Below are positions 59,996-64,000 of a stretch of 64,000 bases of DNA, one piece after another. How positions within the stretch are numbered: the first letter of the stretch is position 1; each line of letters starts with the position of its first letter. This stretch comes from CBDEGU01 sp965238045 (lineage in GTDB: Bacteria; Acidobacteriota; Terriglobia; Bryobacterales; UBA6623). The stretch lies in contig CBDEGU010000012.1 of the NCBI GenBank assembly GCA_965238045.1, forward strand, positions 310,001 to 374,000, written 5' to 3'. The notes below the pieces were generated by a model. That model searched no databases, was not told the DNA's origin, and was given only the letters and a program-made list of their open reading frames with translations. The position numbers were made by a program, and so were the translations under genes.

Positions 59996-61493
59996 GCGGC
60001 CTGGCCGGCCTGGCCGAGTTTTTTGGATTTTCTCGACAAGCGTCGTTCGCTTGAGCTGAAGCACGTCGGCGGCTTGGGTCTTGTTGCCGGCAGTGCGGTC
60101 GAGCACTTGGCGAATCAGTTCGCGCTCGAAACGGCCGATGATCTCCTTGTAGCTAGCCTCGGCTGGCAGCCCCGTCTCTGGCGGCGCGCAGGCGGGCTGG
60201 ATTGCTTCGCAAGAGGCGGGAAAATCATCGATTTCGATGACACTGCGATCCTGGGAGCGGATCACGGCCATCTCGACGGCGTTTTCCAGTTCCCGGATAT
60301 TGCCCGGCCAGGGGCGTGACATGAGTTCGGATTCGGCCGCTGGATGAATCTGTTTGGGAGAGAGCCCGTCGCGGCGGCAGAATTGTTCCACGAACATGGC
60401 GAGAAATAGCGGAATGTCCTCGCGTCGTTCTCGCAGCGGCGGCAGATGGATCGGGAAGACGTTGATGCGGTAGAAGAGGTCCTCCCGAAATTGTCCCTTC
60501 CGTACACGGCTCCCCAGGTCGGCGTTGGTGGCCGCGATGATGCGCGTATCCACGCGCAGAGGCTCCACGCCGCCGATGCGATGGATCTCCCGCTCCTGCA
60601 CGGCGCGCAGCAGCTTCGGCTGCAGCTCCAGGGGCAGGTCACCGATCTCGTCGAGAAACAGGTTGCCGCCATGGGCCTGCTCGAAGCGTCCCGCGCGGCT
60701 TTGATGCGCGTCGGTGAAGGCGCCCTTGACGTGGCCGAAAAACTCGTCTTCGAGCAGGGTGGCGGGAATCCCTCCGCAGTTGACCGAGACCATCTCCCGC
60801 CCGCGCCGCGGGCTCAGCGTGTGAATGGCCTGGGCGACGCGCTCCTTGCCCGTGCCCGTTTCGCCCGTAATCAGCACGGTCGTCTGCTTCGGGGCGACCA
60901 TAGTGACTAGCTCCATCACCTCTTTCATCGCCTGGCTTCGTCCGACGACCATGCCGGTGGCGACGGCGCGGTCTCCCTCTCTGACGCGTCCTTCGCCGGA
61001 GTTCCTCGGCCTGATGGCCCGCGGCGGATGCTCCTCGGCGGGATGATCGCTGGCCCTGCGCAGATGGCGCCGTACCGACAGCAAGGCCACCTCCACCCGG
61101 TGCAGAAGCATATCCGCCGTGACAGGCCTAGTTAGATAGTCGCTAGCGCCCTGGGCAAGGAGTTTCGCCACTGTCTCGAACTCATGCTCGGCTGAGAGGA
61201 GAATCGTCGGCGTCGACAAAACCGACGCTTGTTTGACGAGATCTCCATAGATTTGACGGTCCGATCGCCTTGATTTGACGGTCCTCCGGGAGTTCCTCGT
61301 CCAGGTCTAGTACCACGGCGCTGGGCTGCAAGTGCCTCATCCTGTCGGTCACATTCTCGGGTGAAGCCAACGGCTCGACACGGTAGCCCCGCGACTCCAG
61401 CGCCGAATGCAAATACCTTCGATCGTCCTCGCCGCGGACGACCAGCAGTATCAGCCGCTGCTGAGAATCAGAACTGAATAAAGGATCCGCCAT
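59921..61493 (-). pseudogene. Sigma-54-dependent response regulator, frameshifted by a 22-bp duplication
   Basis: Receiver start: MADPLFSSDSQQRLILLVV at 61493, with VVLDLDEELPEDRQI. At 61258-61291 the 12-mer GACCGTCAAATC occurs twice, 22 bp apart; deletion of one 22-bp unit gives PEDRQIYGDLVKQASV followed in frame by STPTILLSAEHEFETVAKLL. The AAA+ domain is complete: VLITGETGTGKERVAQAIH (Walker A), GAFTDAHQSRAGRFEQAHGGNLFLDEIGDLP (sigma-54 contact loop and Walker B), then a Fis-type helix-turn-helix (TAGNKTQAADVLQLKRTTLVEKI). As written the receiver ends early at 61182, and a TTG at 61219 could start the AAA+/DNA-binding half alone. The phosphoacceptor position is poorly conserved. The C-terminal tail is repeat-encoded. 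Confidence 0.85.
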
Positions 61494-62227
61494 GTCGATG
61501 ACAGCAATATATCCGCAAGCGCTTGCTTCTAGGGCACACACAGTGCCACTTCCGACGTATTCGTCTTTCTCGCTGAAACCACAGCAGTTATCCGTCGATG
61601 TCCTTTCCCGTACCTGTCAGGCCGGACTCCATTTGTCGGGATTTGAAATCACTTTAGGACTCAGAGGATTGGGCGCATAGGGTAATCGTCTGATTCGTAA
61701 AGGTTTTCCAGGCCAGTTGGCAAAATTCCATTTCGATGCAGCCGATTCCATTTCGACTCAGGCTGGAATGGACCGAGGGAGGCATCTGGCCACGGCGGCG
61801 TCAAGATTAGAAACGCTCGTCTCTGGAGCGGCGGCGTGGCCGAGAAACCCGGGGTGGAAGGTTGGGGGCGCCGCGATGGGACCGATGAAAATCGGGCGGA
61901 TGTCTTGACGTCGTCACTGCTTGTGGATTGCAGGCTGACAAGAAGCGACAAATTGACGTCAAGTGTCAGTATTTTGGCGGTTTCGAAAAGAAGCGAATGA
62001 CTGGTTTTCCATATTTGCAACGACTTACAGTGCTCGGCCACAGTGGCAGTCCTGGTGCATATTCGACGGCGATACACCCCGGCGATCCCGAAGCAAGCTT
62101 GCCGGCCGCGGCCTGTGAGGGAAGGGTTTGCCGCCTCCCTGGAGGGGGCGCGGTCATGAGCGCGACAGGGTCCGCCGCAGTGTCTCGACGCGATACTTCA
62201 TTTCGTACGGATTGAGGAGTAGAATTC
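61494..62227. other. Region between response regulator and sigma factor
   Basis: 734 bp between divergent regulatory genes. No protein gene could be supported. It is the expected place of both promoters and contains one candidate sigma-54 promoter (listed separately). Confidence 0.4.
62044..62060 (+). promoter_or_regulatory. Candidate sigma-54 promoter
   Basis: TGGCAGTCCTGGTGCAT has GG at -24 and GC at -12 with the obligatory 10-bp spacing. It lies about 170 bp upstream of the sigma-factor gene and next to a sigma-54-dependent regulator. One match of this short consensus in 700 bp can occur by chance. Confidence 0.3.
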
Positions 62228-62401
62228 ATGCCATCGGTTGCTACCGCCGCGGCATCTGGCGTTGAAGCCAGGCCGCTCATGTCAAGGCCCGCCAACAAGG
62301 AGGAGAGAGACGAGTGCATTGTGCGGCACTTGCCTCTGGTGCGCGCGATCGCCAATCGCGTCCGGGAGAGTCTGCCTGTTCAGGTTGAGCTAGACGACCT
62401 A

Positions 62402-63632
62402 GTATAGCGTTTCATTAAAACATATCGATACGAGGATGTTTCCTGCTAGGCTGGATGCATGGCAGGAAAATCGAAGCGTCCCCAACTGCTTCTCACGCCC
62501 GAAGAGTCGCAACATCTGCAGCGGCTGCGTCGTTCGCGTAAGGCTCCGGCTCGGGAGGTGCAGAGAGCCGAGATTCTGTGGCGCTATCATTGCGGCGAGA
62601 CGATCGCCGAGATTATGCGGGCCGTGAAGATGACGCGCAAAAGCGTTGGCAAATGGATCGAGCGAGCCCTGGCCATGGGGGTGGAAGCGGCGCTCAAGGA
62701 TGCCTATCATCGTCCCCGGGAACCCCGCATCAGCGAAGAGGCCAAGGCCTGGGTGGTGCACTTGGCCTGTAGCAAACCCAAGCAACTCGGTTACGCCGCC
62801 GAGCTCTGGACCCGCGGCGCGCTCGCCCGGCACGTGCGCCAGCATGCCGTGGAAGCGGGCTATCCGGCCTTGGCCCAAGCGGCCAAGGCGACCGTCCATC
62901 GGATTCTGGCCGAGCAACCTCTTCACCCGGAGAAGGTGAAGTACTACTTGCAGCGCCGCGACCCGGATTTTGAGTCCAAGATGCGGCAGGTGCTGCTGGT
63001 CTACCGCGAGGTGGCCTTGCAGAATGAAAGCGCGGGCGAGGGCGGCCCATCGCCGGGCGTGATTACGGTTTCGGTCGACGAAAAGCCCGGCGTGCAAGCG
63101 ATCGCCAACACCGCTCCGGACCTGCCGCCGACTGCGGGGCGGCATCCCTGCGTGGCTCGAGATTACGAATACAAACGTCTGGGAACTTGCTCGATTCTGG
63201 CGGCGCTGGACTTGCACGACGGTCGGGTGACAGCGCGGGTGGAGCGGCGCCACCGCAGCCGGGAATTCATCTTACTGCTCAAGGATCTGGACCAATCCTA
63301 CCCGGCCCACTGCACGATCCGATTGATCTTGGATAATCATTCCTCCCACGTTTCCAAGGAGACGAAGGACTATTTGGCGACGCGTCCGAACCGCTTCAAA
63401 TACGTGCATACGCCGACCCACGGGTCCTGGCTGAACATTGTCGAGACGCTGTTCGGGAAGATGGCGCGCACTTTTTTGAAGCGAATCCGGGTGGAGTCCT
63501 GGGAGGAACTTCGAGAACGAATCCTGCAGGGGATCGCGGAGATCAACGCCGCCCCCGTCGTTCACCGCTGGAGGAAGTTCGAGCCGCTGGAGAGCGCGTC
63601 TGAGATGAGTACAGTTTAATGAAACGATATAC
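62402..63632 (+). mobile_element. IS630-family insertion sequence
   Basis: 1231 bp. Ends GTATAGCGTTTCATTAAA and (reverse complement of the right end) GTATATCGTTTCATTAAA are inverted repeats with one mismatch. TA flanks both sides (62400-62401, 63633-63634), the target duplication typical of this family. The single transposase gene is intact, so the insertion may be recent and is possibly able to move out again. Confidence 0.92.
62459..63619 (+). CDS. IS630-family transposase
   Basis: 386 residues, one open frame without the frameshift common in this family. The N-terminal helix-turn-helix region (YHCGETIAEIMRAVKMTRKSVGKWIERAL) binds the ends. The DDE domain shows VITVSVDEKPGVQAI (first Asp), TIRLILDNHSSHVSKE (second Asp) and PTHGSWLNIVETLFGKM (Glu). 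It catalyses cut-and-paste at TA sites. Confidence 0.95.
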   Translation: MAGKSKRPQLLLTPEESQHLQRLRRSRKAPAREVQRAEILWRYHCGETIAEIMRAVKMTRKSVGKWIERALAMGVEAALKDAYHRPREPRISEEAKAWVVHLACSKPKQLGYAAELWTRGALARHVRQHAVEAGYPALAQAAKATVHRILAEQPLHPEKVKYYLQRRDPDFESKMRQVLLVYREVALQNESAGEGGPSPGVITVSVDEKPGVQAIANTAPDLPPTAGRHPCVARDYEYKRLGTCSILAALDLHDGRVTARVERRHRSREFILLLKDLDQSYPAHCTIRLILDNHSSHVSKETKDYLATRPNRFKYVHTPTHGSWLNIVETLFGKMARTFLKRIRVESWEELRERILQGIAEINAAPVVHRWRKFEPLESASEMSTV

Positions 63633-64000
63633 TAGTGCACGCCGGAATCCTCGGACTTGTTGATGCCATCTCGAAATACGACCCGGAGAAAAAGGTCGCC
63701 TTCCACCTCTATGCCAAGCACCGGATACGGGGAGCGATTCTGGATAGTCTCCGGCAGCTGGATTGGGCTTCGCGCGATCTGCGAAAACGTTTCAAGTCCA
63801 TTGAGGCGCTGACGCAGAGGCTCGGGCAGGACTACGGCCGCCCTCCCAGCGAAGCCGAGATCTCCCAGGCTATGGGGGTGACCGAACTTCAGTTACGCCG
63901 CATGAAGGTCGAACTTCACAACGCCGGCCTCACCGCGGGACAGCCGCACCGCGTCGAAAAACCTGATCATTCCAGCTACGCCGAAGTCGCCGAAGCACCG

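Larger units (their letters stand above)
62228..64000 (+). pseudogene. Sigma-28-type (FliA/WhiG-like) sigma factor interrupted by IS630
   Basis: ATG 62228 is preceded by GAGGAG at 7 nt. The first 58 codons give NKEERDECIVRHLPLVRAIANRVRESLPVQVELDDL, sigma region 2.1. The IS630-family element lies within the DDLV codons. On its far side the same protein continues: LVHAGILGLVDAISKYDPEKKVAF, then HLYAKHRIRGAILDSLRQLDW and ASRDLRKRF (regions 2.3-3.0), and SIEALTQRLGQDYGRPPSEAEISQAMGV (region 3), open to the window edge. Removing the IS and one TA restores the frame exactly. The family directs flagellar, sporulation-like or surface genes; the exact regulon is unknown. The part in the window lacks region 4, beyond the edge. 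Confidence 0.9.

Noticed and set aside
61661..62215. Frames of 95-138 codons between the response regulator and sigma factor
   Set aside because: No ribosome sites or domain features, and frames on both strands overlap each other.

Overview
The window looks like a piece of a GC-rich Acidobacteriota chromosome, probably of the Bryobacterales/Solibacter type. This is an inference from gene content: Planctomycete/Solibacter-style secreted DUF1549-DUF1553 and DUF1501 proteins, a sulfatase, Tat-signal sugar proteins, a FliA/WhiG-like sigma factor of acidobacterial flavour and many transposable elements. No rRNA, tRNA or CRISPR array was seen.

Layout. 1-5 kb: a PQQ-type beta-propeller protein cut by the window edge, groEL and groES with a strong terminator, and a sulfatase. 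5-10 kb: a SIS-domain sugar isomerase, then a mobile island made of a 140-bp palindromic element, a group II intron with a decayed reverse transcriptase, and an IS1182-like element with CTAG duplications. 10-15 kb: a tiny membrane protein and a tightly overlapped coxSLMG-type molybdenum hydroxylase operon. 15-24 kb: a frameshifted sugar-dehydrogenase/cytochrome fusion, the pgi-zwf pair, a HupE-like membrane protein, a thioredoxin-fold protein, two coupled small genes and three copies of a MITE-like repeat. 24.4-28 kb: a composite transposon formed by two near-identical inverted IS1595-family copies, flanked by one perfect 8-bp target duplication and carrying a truncated NACHT ATPase. 28-44 kb: two divergent secreted TIM-barrel-like paralogues (one with an amber codon), a PPC/PSD1/DUF1501 operon, polX, a mannonate dehydratase-like protein and a second, broken PSD1 gene. 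44-54 kb: a FAD oxidoreductase, a membrane-anchored epimerase (amber codon), truB, an SH3 lipoprotein and hemE-hemY. 53-64 kb: a TonB-like protein, a DUF4139 protein, an AAA ATPase, a heparinase-like gene (amber codon), an L,D-transpeptidase, a sigma-54 response regulator frameshifted by a 22-bp duplication, and a sigma-28-type gene split by an IS630-family element.

Three cross-cutting patterns stand out. (1) Exact 15-nt-period imperfect tandem repeats recur at six separate places, with 12-nt versions inside two coding regions. (2) Four otherwise open genes are each split by a single in-frame TAG, at least two of them at a Trp position. (3) Several disruptions are explained by short tandem duplications (22 bp, 5 bp). 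Housekeeping genes (groEL, pgi, zwf, polX, truB, hemE, hemY) are intact, while secreted and regulatory genes are the damaged ones. All function calls come from motif recognition by eye; no database search was run.
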